Shown: positions 30,269-40,776 of the stretch, piece after piece
Numbering within the stretch: position 1 is the stretch's first letter
Layout of the letters: every line of letters begins with the position of its first letter
NCBI RefSeq assembly: GCF_020532665.2
Contig: NZ_JAIWPG020000018.1
Span: 1 to 64,000, forward strand
DNA from: Lelliottia sp. WAP21
GTDB lineage: Bacteria > Pseudomonadota > Gammaproteobacteria > Enterobacterales > Enterobacteriaceae
Direction of reading: 5' to 3'
DNA: 64,000 nt
Position numbers and translations under genes: made by a program
The notes under the pieces: generated by a model
The model's database searches: none
What the model saw: the letters and a program-made list of their open reading frames with translations, nothing else
What the model was told of the DNA's origin: nothing

Positions 30269-31009
30269 ATGACTGACAATACCTCTGCGCCGGTGTATGC
30301 CCTGCGCGGGCTGCAACTTATCGGCTGGCGCGATATGCAACATGCGCTCGATTATCTGTGTGCCAACGGCAAAATCCGCGCCGGAACGCTGGTCGCCATT
30401 AACGCTGAAAAAATGCTGGCGGTTGAAGATAATGCGGAAGTGAAAAGCCTGATAGAAGCCGCCGAGTTCAAATACGCAGACGGCATCAGCGTTGTACGTT
30501 CTATCCGCAAGAAATTCCCCGACGCGCAGGTTTCGCGCGTAGCAGGGGCTGACCTGTGGGAAGCGCTGATGGCGCGAGCAGGGCAGGATGGCACCCCGGT
30601 CTTCCTGGTCGGCGGTAAACCGGACGTACTGGCGCAAACGGAACAAAAACTTCGGGCGCAGTGGAACGTGAACATTGTGGGAAGTCAGGACGGTTATTTC
30701 AGGCCAGAGAACCAACAGGCGCTGTTTGAGCGTATCCGTGACAGCGGCGCGAAAATGGTCACCGTAGCGATGGGGTCGCCTCGTCAGGAGATCCTGATGC
30801 GCGATTGTCGGCGGGTCTATCCGGATGCGCTCTACATGGGCGTAGGCGGCACTTACGATGTCTTTACGGGTCACGTAAAGCGTGCCCCGAAAGTGTGGCA
30901 AAATCTGGGTCTGGAGTGGCTCTATCGTCTCTTGTCGCAGCCGACCCGCATCAAACGACAGATTAAACTCCTGCGCTACCTCTCCTGGCACTATACCGGC
31001 CGGATGTAA
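30269..31009 (+). CDS. wecG: UDP-ManNAcA transferase, ECA lipid II synthesis
   Basis: GT26 (WecG/TagA/CpsF) family protein of 246 aa. It transfers ManNAcA to Und-PP-GlcNAc. Family motifs [24 protein letters not shown] and [12 protein letters not shown] are visible, with a basic C-terminus that could bind membrane ([16 protein letters not shown]). It is the last gene of the ECA cluster. I see no convincing terminator before thrP. Confidence 0.95.
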   Translation: MTDNTSAPVYALRGLQLIGWRDMQHALDYLCANGKIRAGTLVAINAEKMLAVEDNAEVKSLIEAAEFKYADGISVVRSIRKKFPDAQVSRVAGADLWEALMARAGQDGTPVFLVGGKPDVLAQTEQKLRAQWNVNIVGSQDGYFRPENQQALFERIRDSGAKMVTVAMGSPRQEILMRDCRRVYPDALYMGVGGTYDVFTGHVKRAPKVWQNLGLEWLYRLLSQPTRIKRQIKLLRYLSWHYTGRM

Positions 31010-31207
31010 TCAAAATGTAGCGCGATCTTCTCTTCGCGCTACCCTTCTTCCGTCAGAATTGCTGTCTTAATGCTCAATACATTCATTTTTTTTATGCTTT
31101 GTTTGCCATTTCGTCGAATTTAAGAAACCATTCTCTCCCATATTTCAGTACCCCATAACAATAACTGGCTTAAGCCGGGCATCAACAGCAAATACAACCG
31201 AGGATTT

Positions 31208-32593
31208 ATGGCAGAGAAAAAACCTGAGCTACAGCGTGGGCTGGAAGCTCGTCACATCGAATTAATCGCGCTTGGCGGCACGATTGGGGTCGGCCTGTTT
31301 ATGGGCTCCGCCAGCACGCTGAAATGGGCGGGTCCCTCCGTCCTGCTGGCGTATATCATCGCCGGGCTGTTCGTCTTCTTTATCATGCGCTCAATGGGCG
31401 AAATGCTTTTTCTGGAGCCTGTTGCCGGTTCCTTTGCGGTTTATGCGCATCGTTACCTGAGCCCGTTCTTTGGCTATCTCACCGCCTGGTCCTACTGGTT
31501 TATGTGGATGGCGGTCGGGATATCGGAAATTACCGCCATCGGGGTATACGTTCAGTTCTGGTTCCCGGAAATGGCGCAATGGATACCCGCCATCGTGGCC
31601 GTGGGGCTGGTCGCGCTGGCGAATCTGGCAGCCGTGCGTTTGTACGGTGAGATAGAGTTCTGGTTCGCCATGATCAAAGTGACCACCATCATTGTGATGA
31701 TCGTGGTCGGCCTGGGAGTCATCTTTTTTGGCTTTGGCAACGGCGGGCAGGCGATTGGTTTCGATAACCTGACGGCACACGGCGGGTTCTTTGCCGGGGG
31801 CTGGAAAGGTTTCCTGACGGCGCTTTGTATCGTGGTGGCCTCCTATCAGGGCGTGGAACTTATCGGCATCACCGCCGGGGAAGCTAAAAATCCGCAGGTG
31901 ACACTGCGAAGCGCGGTAGGAAAAGTGCTCTGGCGTATCCTGATCTTCTATGTGGGCGCTATCTTTGTCATCGTGACCATTTTCCCGTGGAACCAGATTG
32001 GCACCACCGGCAGTCCGTTTGTGTTGACCTTTGCAAAGATTGGCATCACCGCTGCGGCGGGTATTATCAACTTTGTGGTACTGACTGCCGCACTTTCAGG
32101 CTGTAATAGCGGTATGTACAGCTGCGGACGCATGCTTTACGCGCTGGCGCAGAATCGCCAGCTTCCGGCCGCCGTGGGTAAAGTCTCGCGCGCGGGTGTG
32201 CCTGCGGTGGGTGTGGCGATCTCGATTGCCATACTGCTGATTGGCTCGTGCCTGAACTACATCATTCCCAATCCTCAGCGGGTGTTTGTCTATGTCTACA
32301 GCGCCAGCGTCCTGCCGGGCATGGTACCGTGGTTCGTTATCCTGATTAGCCAGATACGCTTCCGTCAGGCGCACAAAGCGGCGATTGCCAGCCACCCCTT
32401 CCGCTCCATCCTGTTCCCCTGGGCCAACTATTTAACCATGGCATTCCTGATTTGTGTCCTGATTGGCATGTACTTCAACGAGGATACGCGCATGTCGCTG
32501 TTTGTCGGGATCATCTTCCTGGCCATCGTCAGCGTGGGCTATAAGATTTTTGGTCTGGGACGTCACGTAGAACGCGTGAAAATGAAGGATTAA
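31208..32593 (+). CDS. thrP: Threonine/serine:H+ symporter ThrP
   Basis: Amino acid-polyamine-organocation (AAT family) permease of 461 aa, formerly YifK. It has 12 hydrophobic helices with the family signatures [11 protein letters not shown] in TM1 and [13 protein letters not shown] in the middle. In E. coli it imports threonine and serine, and it is regulated by Lrp and the sRNA GcvB. It is separate from the wec operon by 198 bp that should hold its promoter. An RBS (GAGGA) precedes the ATG closely. Confidence 0.94.
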   Translation: MAEKKPELQRGLEARHIELIALGGTIGVGLFMGSASTLKWAGPSVLLAYIIAGLFVFFIMRSMGEMLFLEPVAGSFAVYAHRYLSPFFGYLTAWSYWFMWMAVGISEITAIGVYVQFWFPEMAQWIPAIVAVGLVALANLAAVRLYGEIEFWFAMIKVTTIIVMIVVGLGVIFFGFGNGGQAIGFDNLTAHGGFFAGGWKGFLTALCIVVASYQGVELIGITAGEAKNPQVTLRSAVGKVLWRILIFYVGAIFVIVTIFPWNQIGTTGSPFVLTFAKIGITAAAGIINFVVLTAALSGCNSGMYSCGRMLYALAQNRQLPAAVGKVSRAGVPAVGVAISIAILLIGSCLNYIIPNPQRVFVYVYSASVLPGMVPWFVILISQIRFRQAHKAAIASHPFRSILFPWANYLTMAFLICVLIGMYFNEDTRMSLFVGIIFLAIVSVGYKIFGLGRHVERVKMKD

Positions 32594-32645
32594 GCGACAA
32601 AACGCGCAAAGCATAACCAAACGCGCATTTATTTTTAAAAAGCAC

Positions 32646-32681
32646 TAGACAGCAGAGCGAGACCTCCGTAATATCCAGCCC
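32646..32681 (+). promoter_or_regulatory. Promoter of the argX-hisR-leuT-proM tRNA operon
   Basis: TAGACA (32646-32651), a 17-bp spacer and TAATAT (32669-32674) form a near-consensus sigma70 promoter. An A/T-rich stretch just upstream (about 32628-32642) resembles an UP element. A GC-rich discriminator (CCAGCCCC) suggests stringent control, as is usual for stable RNA genes. The start would be at about 32681. Confidence 0.8.
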
Positions 32682-32695
32682 CGCAACGGCGCTAA

Positions 32696-32772
<77 letters not shown>

Positions 32773-32837
32773 ATTAGTCCGGCGCTGGAGCTTCGGCGGT
32801 ATGTGTTGTACAGTACCGCGTTAAAGATTTAAGTAGT

Positions 32838-32914
32838 GGTGGCTATAGCTCAGTTGGTAGAGCCCTGGATTGTGATTCCAGTTGTCGTGGGTTCGAATCC
32901 CATTAGCCACCCCA
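32838..32914 (+). tRNA. hisR: tRNA-His (anticodon GTG)
   Basis: 77-nt tRNA with the extra 5' G (G-1) typical of tRNA-His, anticodon loop TTGTGAT and encoded CCA. It lies 65 nt after tRNA-Arg. The sequence matches E. coli hisR. Confidence 0.98.
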
Positions 32915-32935
32915 TTATTAGATAAGTTGTGACAT

Positions 32936-33022
32936 GCGACGGTGGCGGAATTGGTAGACGCGCTAGCTTCAGGTGTTAGTGTCTTAACGGACGTGGGGGT
33001 TCAAGTCCCCCCCCTCGCACCA
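32936..33022 (+). tRNA. leuT: tRNA-Leu (anticodon CAG)
   Basis: 87-nt class II tRNA with a long variable arm, anticodon CAG in the GCTTCAGGTGTT region and encoded CCA. The acceptor stem GCGACGG/CCCTCGC has a C-C mismatch at the 5-68 pair. E. coli has an A-C mismatch at the same place. The variable arm (GTCTTAACGGAC) differs slightly from E. coli. Confidence 0.96.
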
Positions 33023-33064
33023 CGACTTACAGAATTGAACTAAAAATTCAAAAAAGCAGTACAT

Positions 33065-33141
33065 CGGCGAGTAGCGCAGCTTGGTAGCGCAACTGGTTTG
33101 GGACCAGTGGGTCGGAGGTTCGAATCCTCTCTCGCCGACCA
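33065..33141 (+). tRNA. proM: tRNA-Pro (anticodon TGG)
   Basis: 77-nt tRNA with CGGCGAG/CTCGCCG acceptor stem, anticodon loop TTTGGGA and encoded CCA. It is identical or nearly so to E. coli proM and is the last gene of the tRNA operon. Confidence 0.98.
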
Positions 33142-33147
33142 ATTTTG

Positions 33148-33171
33148 AACCCCGCTTCGGCGGGGTTTTTT
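33148..33171 (+). terminator. tRNA operon terminator
   Basis: An 8-bp stem AACCCCGC/GCGGGGTT is closed by a TTCG tetraloop and followed by six T residues (33166-33171). It ends the argX-proM transcript. Confidence 0.95.
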
Positions 33172-33225
33172 GTTTTCTGCCGTTTATCCTCTCTGTTGTT
33201 ATTTCCCGACATACCCATTCTGCTT

Positions 33226-33439
33226 TGTCGCATTTCGGCGACATATAACTCAATGAATAATAAGTTTTTTTCGCGGTTCTGCCATAAGCGTCGTTTTCTG
33301 GCGACACTTTTGTTACGCCTGTGGCATAAGATCCTGTCTAAGCAGAGTCTTACGCGTAAAATTTCCTTTTATCTTAAAATGTTGCGTTATGTAAAAGTTC
33401 TGCGTGTTAAGTTGGCACGTATCGTGCAATAATATCCGT
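33226..33439 (+). promoter_or_regulatory. glmZ control region: sigma54-type promoter with GlrR-like sites
   Basis: TTGGCACG-N4-GTGCA has GG at 33414-33415 and GC at 33426-33427 with the correct 10-bp gap, a strong sigma54 -24/-12 element placed 12 nt before the GlmZ 5' end. Upstream, TGTC-N10-GACA is exact at 33226-33243, and CGTC-N10-GACA occurs at 33289-33306. These match the GlrR (QseF) binding pattern known for glmY/glmZ. CAATAAT (33428-33434) could also serve as a sigma70 -10. The region 33172-33439 holds no gene I can support. Confidence 0.75.
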
Positions 33440-33643
33440 GTAGATGCTCATTCCACCTTTTATGTTCGCCTTAGTGCCTCATATGCCCAGGAATGACGCA
33501 GAGCCAATTTACGGTGCTTATCGTCCACAGACAGATGTCGCTTCGGCCTCATCAAACACCATGGACACAACGTTGAGTGAAGCACCAAATATGTTGTCAA
33601 ACAGACCTGTTTAACGCCTGCTTTTTTAAGCAGGCGTTTTTTT
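33440..33643 (+). ncRNA. glmZ: Small RNA GlmZ
   Basis: About 204 nt align with E. coli GlmZ: 5' GTAGATGCTCATTCC, middle GACGCAGAGCC, TTTACGGTGCTTATCGTCCA and GACAGATGTCGCTT, the glmS-pairing part ATGGACACAACGTTGAGTG, and a 3' terminator (ACGCCTGC...GCAGGCGT plus seven T). Known role: base-pairs with the glmS leader with Hfq to activate glucosamine-6-phosphate synthase translation. RapZ and RNase E inactivate it, and GlmY protects it. It sits next to hemY as in E. coli. Confidence 0.95.
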
Positions 33644-33711
33644 ATGTCTGAAGCAGAGAGTGGAATGACCCGGCAGGCGAGGTGCCGCCGGGTATCAAAC
33701 AACAGTGAGGG

Positions 33712-34908
33712 TTACTGCGGGGGATTATTCTGCAGGGTCAGGAGCAATCCATCACGACGCATCGCGGCGGCTTCTTCCGGCTTGTGCTGCTTATCCAGCG
33801 AATCGGCCAGCCACGCGTAATCAAACGCATCCGCACGCTGCTTCAACGCGGCGCGAAAGGCCAGGCTCGCCTCCTGCCATTCACCGTGCTTCATCAACGA
33901 CTGGCCCAGCGTGCTCCACAGCAACGGGCGATCGCCCACGTTTTTGATCTGCTGACGCAGCATCTTTTCCATCTGCTCTGGATTGTTGGTTTTAAGACGC
34001 GGAATGACCATCACTAAACGGTCATCATACTGGCGCTTGAGACCGTCCAGGATGATTTCCTGCGCGGTGTCATGATCGTCGCACTCAATCAGATGTTCAG
34101 CCATGGCGACCTGCAAAGGTACCTGCTGGCGGGTTTTACGGCTCTGGTTCTTCCACCAGGCTTTTAGCCCATCGCTGCCTGAATCGGCACGCGCCTGATC
34201 CATCAGGCCAATCCATGCCTGACGTTGCAACGCATCGCGGTGATCGTCATCTCCGACCTCCGCTTTCGCCATGGAAGGGATAATATCCAGAAGCGATCCC
34301 CAGGCACCGGTGCGAATGTACGCCTGCTCGGCAAGACGCAACACTTCCGGATGGCGTGGGGTAATTTCCAGCAGGCGGTCAACGCCATGACGGGCAGCGT
34401 GGTTTTCATTGCGCGCCAGCTGCAAACGCACCCGGGTGATTTCAACCGGAATAGGATCTTTGGTGGCCAGCTCAGAGGCACGTTCCAGATGCTGATTCGC
34501 CCGAGCTTCATCGCCGCGCTGCTGGGCAGCCTCGGCAGCCAGAAGATAATTCACCACCGGCTGTTCAGCATGATCGGCATTTTTCGACATCAGCTTCTCT
34601 ACCTGCTGATAATCGCCTTCCGCCAGCTTCAACAGAGCCTGCTCGGTTTGCTTGCGCGCGCGACGGCGTTTGCGTCCGACGAACCAGCCCCGGGTGTGAG
34701 CACCGGTGCGGAAAAGGCGTCGCAGGATCCATTCGATCGCAAACAGCACCACCATGGCCAGGATCAGAACGATCGCCAGACCGGTCACGCTGGTTTCAAT
34801 ATTGTAGTTATCCGTCTGGATCAGGACGTAACCCTGATGCCCGGCCAGCATGGGGCCAAGGACGATCCCGGCGATCAACAATAAGAAGAGTAATAAGACT
34901 TTTAACAT
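33712..34908 (-). CDS. hemY: Heme biosynthesis-associated TPR protein HemY
   Basis: Protein of 398 aa, the same length as E. coli HemY. Two N-terminal TM helices (about 1-20 and 40-62) are followed by a basic stretch (FVGRKRRRARKQTEQ) and TPR-like helical repeats. It is the last gene of the hemCDXY operon. Its exact role in tetrapyrrole synthesis is not settled, and it is unrelated to the protoporphyrinogen oxidase called HemY in Bacillus. It begins 2 bp after hemX. Confidence 0.93.
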   Translation of the reverse strand: MLKVLLLFLLLIAGIVLGPMLAGHQGYVLIQTDNYNIETSVTGLAIVLILAMVVLFAIEWILRRLFRTGAHTRGWFVGRKRRRARKQTEQALLKLAEGDYQQVEKLMSKNADHAEQPVVNYLLAAEAAQQRGDEARANQHLERASELATKDPIPVEITRVRLQLARNENHAARHGVDRLLEITPRHPEVLRLAEQAYIRTGAWGSLLDIIPSMAKAEVGDDDHRDALQRQAWIGLMDQARADSGSDGLKAWWKNQSRKTRQQVPLQVAMAEHLIECDDHDTAQEIILDGLKRQYDDRLVMVIPRLKTNNPEQMEKMLRQQIKNVGDRPLLWSTLGQSLMKHGEWQEASLAFRAALKQRADAFDYAWLADSLDKQHKPEEAAAMRRDGLLLTLQNNPPQ

Positions 34909-34910
34909 GA

Positions 34911-36095
34911 TTACTCTCCTTGAGGTGCGCTTTCAGGGGCGGGTGCAGGCGCCGCAGGCGTTGCTTCCGCCGCCACGCCAGGCTGCGCCAGCAGATTACG
35001 CACGCGGGTTTGCATCAGTTTCTCCAGAATTGGCTGGCTGGCAAGCTTATCCGGCACATCCATGGTGATGTTTTGTTGGCTTAGCTTATCGATGTCATCC
35101 AGGAACGCCGCCGTGGAGGCATCGCTGGTATCGTAATAGGCACGAACCCAGGTGGACACGTTATCCAGCGCTTGTTTGTAGGTCTCTTCCTGATGACGCG
35201 GAACGGCCTGCGCGGCAACCAGAAGACGAGCGCGGATATTTTCACGCAGGTAAACATCCTGATTTGGTGCCAGCAGCGGAACGGCAGTTTCGTCGCGACG
35301 ACGAACCGTAATGAAGCTATCCATAAAGTTCTGCCAGCTTTTTTGCAGATTAATGCGCCACTCGCTGAGTGAGCTGGATAATTCCGTGCCGTCAGAATCC
35401 ATCGGCGCGTCGTCATCGTTATTATCGGCCAGGCGCAGGTTATCAATCTGGTTCGACAGCTGATTTACCTTAAGGATAATACCGTCGTAATCCACCTGAG
35501 ATACGGCGGAGAGGCTGGCGATATCTTCGGTAATGGCGCGTCGGGCAGTAATCAGGCTTGGATCGTTCATGTCCGCCAGGCTGGCATCTGCGCTTTTAAG
35601 CAGGGCGGCTGCGGTGGTGACGTCCTGATCGCTCCATAATTTGCGACCGGCCAGTTTGACCAGGAAATCGGCCTGAGACAGGAGCCAGGTTTTGGCATCC
35701 GTTCCGGAAATGGTCGCCACTTTTTGCTGCACTTCGCCCAGTTGCTTTGTCAGCTCTTCCTGCTTTTTATCGGCTTGTGCAAGCTGTTCACCCTGTTGCT
35801 TGATCACGCCTTCCAGCTCGGTTTTTTGCGTCTCCTGCGCTTTTTGCAGGGCGGTGATTTGATTGACCAAAGCATCGCTGGTGGATGTCAGATTGGAACC
35901 CTGTTGCTTCACAAGACCATACAGACCCACGCCTGCTGCCAGCGCAATGGCGATAGCGACAGCGCTTAACGCCAGGCTGGTTTTGTTGCCGTTTTTTTTC
36001 TCAGCGGTTTTCTCAGTCGTCTCTGGCTGTGGCGTGATATCCACAGTCTCCCTGGTCTCTTCAACCACGGCGGAGGGTTTTTCTTGTTCCGTCAT
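34911..36095 (-). CDS. hemX: HemX, membrane protein of the heme operon
   Basis: Protein of 394 aa with a Pro/Glu/Thr-rich cytoplasmic N-terminus, one TM helix ([20 protein letters not shown], about 41-60), then a long periplasmic coiled coil (about 70-135) and a helical domain. The C-terminus is Ala/Pro-rich. It was once proposed to be a uroporphyrinogen methyltransferase, but it has no SAM-binding methyltransferase fold that I can see. It lies between hemD and hemY in the operon. Confidence 0.92.
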   Translation of the reverse strand: MTEQEKPSAVVEETRETVDITPQPETTEKTAEKKNGNKTSLALSAVAIAIALAAGVGLYGLVKQQGSNLTSTSDALVNQITALQKAQETQKTELEGVIKQQGEQLAQADKKQEELTKQLGEVQQKVATISGTDAKTWLLSQADFLVKLAGRKLWSDQDVTTAAALLKSADASLADMNDPSLITARRAITEDIASLSAVSQVDYDGIILKVNQLSNQIDNLRLADNNDDDAPMDSDGTELSSSLSEWRINLQKSWQNFMDSFITVRRRDETAVPLLAPNQDVYLRENIRARLLVAAQAVPRHQEETYKQALDNVSTWVRAYYDTSDASTAAFLDDIDKLSQQNITMDVPDKLASQPILEKLMQTRVRNLLAQPGVAAEATPAAPAPAPESAPQGE

Positions 36096-36115
36096 TATGG
36101 CTTCCCATTTGAGAG

Positions 36116-36856
36116 TTATTGTAATGCGCGCAGCAGCGCATCGTTGTCGGCGTTATCAGCGATCCGAATATCTTTCCAGCCCAGTTCCCGGGCAAGGTTC
36201 GCCAGACGCTCGCTGACGACCCATAGCCGACAGCGGAGTAACCAGTTTTCCCGATACCATTGTGGGATCAGTGACCAGAGCTGTTGCAGCATTTCACCGC
36301 TGGTGACCACCAGCGTATTCACGCCACGGCTATGCCAGCGCATTGCCTCTTCTGCTCCGTCGTAATGCTTTTCACAACGTTGATAACATTCACAAAACGT
36401 CACGCTGGCACCGCGCTGACTCAGCGTATCGCCCAGCAAATCACGTCCACCGTTGCCGCGTAATAATAATGCACGTTTTCCCGCAACGGTTTGTAATTCA
36501 GGTAATTGTAGCAAGACTTCACTGATTTCCCGATCTAACGGATACTGAACGTCGATGCCGCTGACGGTATGCAGGGCCAGGGCGGTGGTACGCCCAATAG
36601 CAAAATAGCGCGGGTCAGTAGGCCAGGTCTGCCCCTCCTGCAACAGCTGCGCGTGGGCAAATTCCACGGCGTGCTGGGACAGAGCAAAGACTAAATCACC
36701 CTCCTGCAGAGAATGGAGGTGGCCGGTAAGCGCGGGAAGCTCCCGACCAGGGGCAAACTCAATCAGCGGAAAGCGCCAGGCCACCAGCCCCAGTGCGCGC
36801 AGACGGCTCACTAATTGATCTCCCGCAGGAGAAGGGCGAGTGACGAGGATACTCAT
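36116..36856 (-). CDS. hemD: Uroporphyrinogen-III synthase
   Basis: Protein of 246 aa that closes hydroxymethylbilane with inversion of ring D to uroporphyrinogen III. The sequence is weakly conserved overall, as is usual in this family, but [16 protein letters not shown] and [20 protein letters not shown] match E. coli HemD. It overlaps hemC by 4 bp (ATGA), so expression is coupled. Confidence 0.95.
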   Translation of the reverse strand: MSILVTRPSPAGDQLVSRLRALGLVAWRFPLIEFAPGRELPALTGHLHSLQEGDLVFALSQHAVEFAHAQLLQEGQTWPTDPRYFAIGRTTALALHTVSGIDVQYPLDREISEVLLQLPELQTVAGKRALLLRGNGGRDLLGDTLSQRGASVTFCECYQRCEKHYDGAEEAMRWHSRGVNTLVVTSGEMLQQLWSLIPQWYRENWLLRCRLWVVSERLANLARELGWKDIRIADNADNDALLRALQ

Positions 36857-37794
36857 GCTGGGGGTTCTCCGTTATACACGTCTGCCAGAATGTCGCGTGC
36901 GCCTTTATCCAGAAGCTCTTCTGCCAGTGAGATACCCAGCGCTTCGGCGTCCTGAGGTTGACCGCGACGCTCGCCGCGCACCATTTGTGAACCGTCCGGG
37001 GCGCCAACCAGCGCACGCAGCCAAAGCTCACCGTCGATCAGTTCCGCGTAGCTACCAATCGGCACCTGACAACCCCCCTCCAGGCGGGTATTCATGGCGC
37101 GCTCCGCTTTTACGCGAATACTGGTTTCTGTGTGATTCAAGGGGGCAAGAAGCGCGCGGGTGCGCTCATCATCGAGACGGCACTCAATCCCGACCGCGCC
37201 CTGACCCACGGCCGGCAGAGAGAGCTCTGGCGGCATGGCTACGCGAATACGCGATTCAAGCCCAAGGCGTTTCAACCCGGCGACCGCCAGAATAATGGCA
37301 TCGTACTCGCCATTATCGAGCTTACCCAGACGGGTGCCGACATTCCCACGCAGGGAACGAATGACCAGGTCCGGACGGCGTTCTGCCAGCTGACATTGAC
37401 GGCGTAAACTTGACGTGCCAATCACGCTGCCCGTCGGGAGGTCATCCAGTGAAGCATAGTGATGAGAGACAAAGGCATCGCGCGGATCGTCGCGCTCGCA
37501 GATGGTAACCAGGCCCAGCCCTTCAGGGAATTCGACAGGGACATCTTTCATGGAATGGACGGCGATATCGGCGCGGTTCTCAAGCAAGGCTGTTTCCAGC
37601 TCTTTGACGAACAACCCTTTTCCACCGACTTTTGCGAGTGGTGTATCCAGAATCACATCGCCGCGCGTCACCATCGGAACCAGTTCAACACACAGTCCCG
37701 GATGGCAGGCTTCGAGGCGCTGCTTAACATAGTGTGCCTGCCAGAGCGCGAGAGGGCTTTGGCGTGTGGCAATTCTCAAAACATTGTCTAACAT
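36853..37794 (-). CDS. hemC: Porphobilinogen deaminase (hydroxymethylbilane synthase)
   Basis: Protein of 313 aa that polymerises four porphobilinogens. Asp84 (HSMKDVP) is the catalytic acid, and Cys242 ([14 protein letters not shown]) carries the dipyrromethane cofactor. The start [11 protein letters not shown] gives the E. coli length. An ATG five codons upstream is possible but not conserved in the mature protein. It is divergent from cyaA across 347 bp. Confidence 0.96.
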   Translation of the reverse strand: MLDNVLRIATRQSPLALWQAHYVKQRLEACHPGLCVELVPMVTRGDVILDTPLAKVGGKGLFVKELETALLENRADIAVHSMKDVPVEFPEGLGLVTICERDDPRDAFVSHHYASLDDLPTGSVIGTSSLRRQCQLAERRPDLVIRSLRGNVGTRLGKLDNGEYDAIILAVAGLKRLGLESRIRVAMPPELSLPAVGQGAVGIECRLDDERTRALLAPLNHTETSIRVKAERAMNTRLEGGCQVPIGSYAELIDGELWLRALVGAPDGSQMVRGERRGQPQDAEALGISLAEELLDKGARDILADVYNGEPPA

Positions 37795-38141
37795 GCTTGT
37801 TACCGTCATTATCGTCCACTACCCATCCTAACATTGTTGACTCTGGGATGGCAGTTTTCCGGACTATGAGGGAAAGCGGGACAAGGAGGCACTCAGGTCG
37901 TCCGCAGCCGTATTCAGGAATTTACACGTTCAGAACGGTGCTACACTTGTATGTAGCGCATCTTTCTTTACGGTCAATCGGCAAGGTGTTAAATTGATCA
38001 CGTTTTAGACCATTTTTTCGTCTGTACCACCAAAAAGATAAGGACGAAAAAGGGTAACGGTTATTTTTTGAAATACTGCGGGCCCGTAATCCTTCGCTGT
38101 ACTGAACGATTGCCGCGTCCGGAAACATCAGGCGATATGTC
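37795..38141. promoter_or_regulatory. hemC-cyaA divergent control region
   Basis: The 347 bp between the two start codons hold the promoters of both genes. A CRP site lies at 37984-38005 (listed separately). From 38006 to 38141 is the probable cyaA leader. I found no other gene or strong repeat here. Confidence 0.6.
37984..38005 (+). promoter_or_regulatory. CRP site at the cyaA promoter
   Basis: AGGTGTTAAATTGATCACGTTT fits the 22-bp CRP consensus with a strong right half (GATCACGTTT) and a weaker left half. As far as I recall it is the same sequence as the site where cAMP-CRP represses cyaA in E. coli, and it sits about 140 bp before the start codon, consistent with a long leader. Confidence 0.8.
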
Positions 38142-40685
38142 TTGTACCTCTATATTGAGACTCTGAAACAGAGACTGGATGCCATCAATCAACTGCGCGT
38201 GGATCGCGCGCTTGCTGCCATGGGACCTGCTTTCCAACAGGTTTACAGTCTGCTGCCAACATTATTGCACTACCATCATCCACTGATGCCGGGTTACCTC
38301 GACGGTAACGTTCCCAGGGGCATCTGCATCTACACGCCTGATGAAACCCAACAACATTACCTTACCGAGCTTGAACTCTATCGCGGCCTGCCTCCACAAG
38401 AGTCGCCGCAAGGTGAGCTGCCGATTACCGGCGTCTACACCATGGGAAGTACCTCATCGGTAGGGCAAAGCTGCTCTTCTGACCTGGATATCTGGGTCTG
38501 CCACCAGTCCTGGCTCGATAACGAAGAGCGCCAGCTGCTGCAGCGTAAATGTAGCCTGCTTGAAAGCTGGGCGGCCTCGCTTGGCGTGGAAGTCAGCTTC
38601 TTCCTGATTGATGAAAACCGTTTCCGCCATAACGAAAGCGGCAGTCTGGGTGGTGAAGACTGCGGCTCGACTCAGCACATCTTATTGCTGGATGAGTTTT
38701 ACCGTACTGCCGTTCGTCTGGCCGGTAAGCGTATTCTGTGGAATATGGTGCCGTGCGATGAAGAAGAGCATTACGACGACTACGTCATGTCGCTTTACTC
38801 GCAGGGTGTGTTAACCCCTAATGAGTGGCTTGACCTTGGCGGCTTAAGCTTGCTCTCTGCGGAAGAGTATTTTGGCGCGAGCCTGTGGCAGCTCTACAAA
38901 AGTATCGATTCACCGTATAAAGCGGTGTTGAAAACGCTGCTGCTCGAAGCATACTCGTGGGAATACCCCACACCGCGCCTGCTGGCAAAAGACATTAAAC
39001 AGCGTCTGCACGATGGTGAGATCGTCTCTTACGGACTTGATGCTTACTGCATGATGCTGGAACGCGTGACCGAATATCTCAAAGCGATTGATGACCCGAC
39101 GCGTCTCGATTTGGTCCGCCGGTGTTTCTATCTGAAGGTATGTGAAAAACTCAGCCGCGAACGCGCCTGCGTGGGCTGGCGTCGTGAAGTGGTAAGCCAG
39201 CTGGTCAAAGAGTGGGGCTGGGACGAAGAACGTCTGGCGATGCTCGATAACCGCGCGAACTGGAAAATCGATCAGGTGCGTGAAGCGCACAACGAATTGC
39301 TCGATGCCATGATGCAGAGCTACCGTAATCTGATCCGCTTTGCGCGCCGCAACAACTTAAGCGTGTCCGCCAGTCCGCAGGATATCGGGGTATTGACCCG
39401 TAAACTGTACGCGGCGTTTGAAGCGTTGCCGGGGAAAGTGACGCTGGTTAACCCACAGATTTCGCCTGACCTGTCAGAACCGAATCTGACCTTTATCTAT
39501 GTGCCACCGGGCCGTGCAAACCGCACCGGGTGGTATTTGTACAACCGTTCTCCGAGCATGGACTCCATCATCAGCCATCAGCCACTGGAATATAACCGGT
39601 ATCTGAACAAGCTGGTGGCCTGGGCCTGGTTTAACGGTTTGCTGACGTCACGCACGCGCCTGTTCGTGAAAGGCAACGACGTGGTGGATTTGGCCAAGCT
39701 GCAGGAGATGGTTGCTGACGTGTCGCACCACTTCCCGCTGCGTCTGCCAGCGCCAACCCCTAAAGCCCTGTACAGCCCGTGCGAAATTCGTCATCTGGCG
39801 ATTATCGTCAACCTGGAATACGACCCGACTACGGCGTTTCGTAACCAGGTGGTCCATTTTGATTTCCGTAAGCTGGACGTCTTTAGCTTTGGTGAGCAGC
39901 AAAATTGCCTGGTGGGTAGCGTCGATCTTCTCTATCGCAACTCGTGGAATGAAGTGCGTACGCTGCATTTCAACGGCGAGCAGGCGATGATTGAAGCGCT
40001 GAAAACCATTCTCGGTAAGATGCACCAGGACGCCGCGCCGCCGGATAGCGTGGAAGTCTTCTGCTATAGCCAGCATCTGCGTGGCCTCATTCGTACGCGC
40101 GTACAGCAGCTGGTGTCGGAGTGTATCGATCTTCGTCTTTCAAGCACCCGTCAGGAAACCGGGCGTTTCAAAGCGCTACGCGTCTCCGGACAAACCTGGG
40201 GCCTGTTCTTTGAGCGTCTGAACGTGTCGGTGCAAAAGCTGGAAAACGCCATCGAATTCTACGGCGCGATTTCGCACAACAAGCTGCATGGCCTGTCTGT
40301 TCAGGTTGAAACCAACCCGGTCCGACTGCCGCAGGTTGTTGATGGTTATGCCAGTGAGGGGATTATTCAGTTCTTCTTTGAAGAAGCGGACGACGAAACC
40401 GGATTCAACATTTACATTCTGGACGAAACGAACCGTGCTGAGGTTTATCACCACTGCGAAGGCAGCAAAGAGGAGCTGGTACGCGACGTGAGCCGCTTCT
40501 ACTCTTCATCGCACGATCGTTTCACCTATGGCTCCAGCTTTATCAACTTCAACCTGCCGCAGTTTTATCAGATTGTGAAAGTTGACGGGCGTGCCCAGGT
40601 GATTCCATTCCGCACTCAGGCCATTGCCCATGCGGTCCCTGCCAGTCAGGATGCGTCACCGCTGCTTCAGCAGTATTTCTCCTGA
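38142..40685 (+). CDS. cyaA: Adenylate cyclase class I
   Basis: Protein of 847 aa, one residue shorter than E. coli CyaA. The N-terminal nucleotidyltransferase half carries GS (102-103) and Asp114/Asp116 ([10 protein letters not shown]). The C-terminal half is the regulatory region that interacts with enzyme IIA-Glc. Translation starts at the inefficient TTG, as in E. coli, which keeps cAMP synthesis low. It is repressed by CRP at the upstream site. A REP pair follows the gene. Confidence 0.96.
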   Translation: MYLYIETLKQRLDAINQLRVDRALAAMGPAFQQVYSLLPTLLHYHHPLMPGYLDGNVPRGICIYTPDETQQHYLTELELYRGLPPQESPQGELPITGVYTMGSTSSVGQSCSSDLDIWVCHQSWLDNEERQLLQRKCSLLESWAASLGVEVSFFLIDENRFRHNESGSLGGEDCGSTQHILLLDEFYRTAVRLAGKRILWNMVPCDEEEHYDDYVMSLYSQGVLTPNEWLDLGGLSLLSAEEYFGASLWQLYKSIDSPYKAVLKTLLLEAYSWEYPTPRLLAKDIKQRLHDGEIVSYGLDAYCMMLERVTEYLKAIDDPTRLDLVRRCFYLKVCEKLSRERACVGWRREVVSQLVKEWGWDEERLAMLDNRANWKIDQVREAHNELLDAMMQSYRNLIRFARRNNLSVSASPQDIGVLTRKLYAAFEALPGKVTLVNPQISPDLSEPNLTFIYVPPGRANRTGWYLYNRSPSMDSIISHQPLEYNRYLNKLVAWAWFNGLLTSRTRLFVKGNDVVDLAKLQEMVADVSHHFPLRLPAPTPKALYSPCEIRHLAIIVNLEYDPTTAFRNQVVHFDFRKLDVFSFGEQQNCLVGSVDLLYRNSWNEVRTLHFNGEQAMIEALKTILGKMHQDAAPPDSVEVFCYSQHLRGLIRTRVQQLVSECIDLRLSSTRQETGRFKALRVSGQTWGLFFERLNVSVQKLENAIEFYGAISHNKLHGLSVQVETNPVRLPQVVDGYASEGIIQFFFEEADDETGFNIYILDETNRAEVYHHCEGSKEELVRDVSRFYSSSHDRFTYGSSFINFNLPQFYQIVKVDGRAQVIPFRTQAIAHAVPASQDASPLLQQYFS

Positions 40686-40694
40686 GCCTGTTAG

Positions 40695-40761
40695 CCCGGT
40701 GGCGCTGCGCTTACCGGGACCTTTACAGCTCGCACTGTCAGGCCGGATAAGCGAAGCGCCC
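40695..40761. repeat. REP pair (BIME) between cyaA and cyaY
   Basis: GCCCGGTGGCGCTGCGCTTACCGGG (40695-40719, written here only as the element span; core GGTGGCGCTGCGCTTACC) is a REP-type imperfect palindrome. AGGCCGGATAAGCGAAGCGCC (40741-40761, core GCCGGATAAGCG) is a second one in the opposite orientation. The pair lies between convergent genes and may act as mRNA 3' protection or a terminator for both. Confidence 0.75.
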
Positions 40762-40776
40762 TTAAGCGAAAAGGCC

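Noticed and set aside
33172..33432. Open frame of up to 95 codons between proM and glmZ
   Set aside because: It begins in the tRNA-Pro/terminator region and runs through the GlrR-like sites and sigma54 promoter. There is no Shine-Dalgarno and no similarity I recognise.
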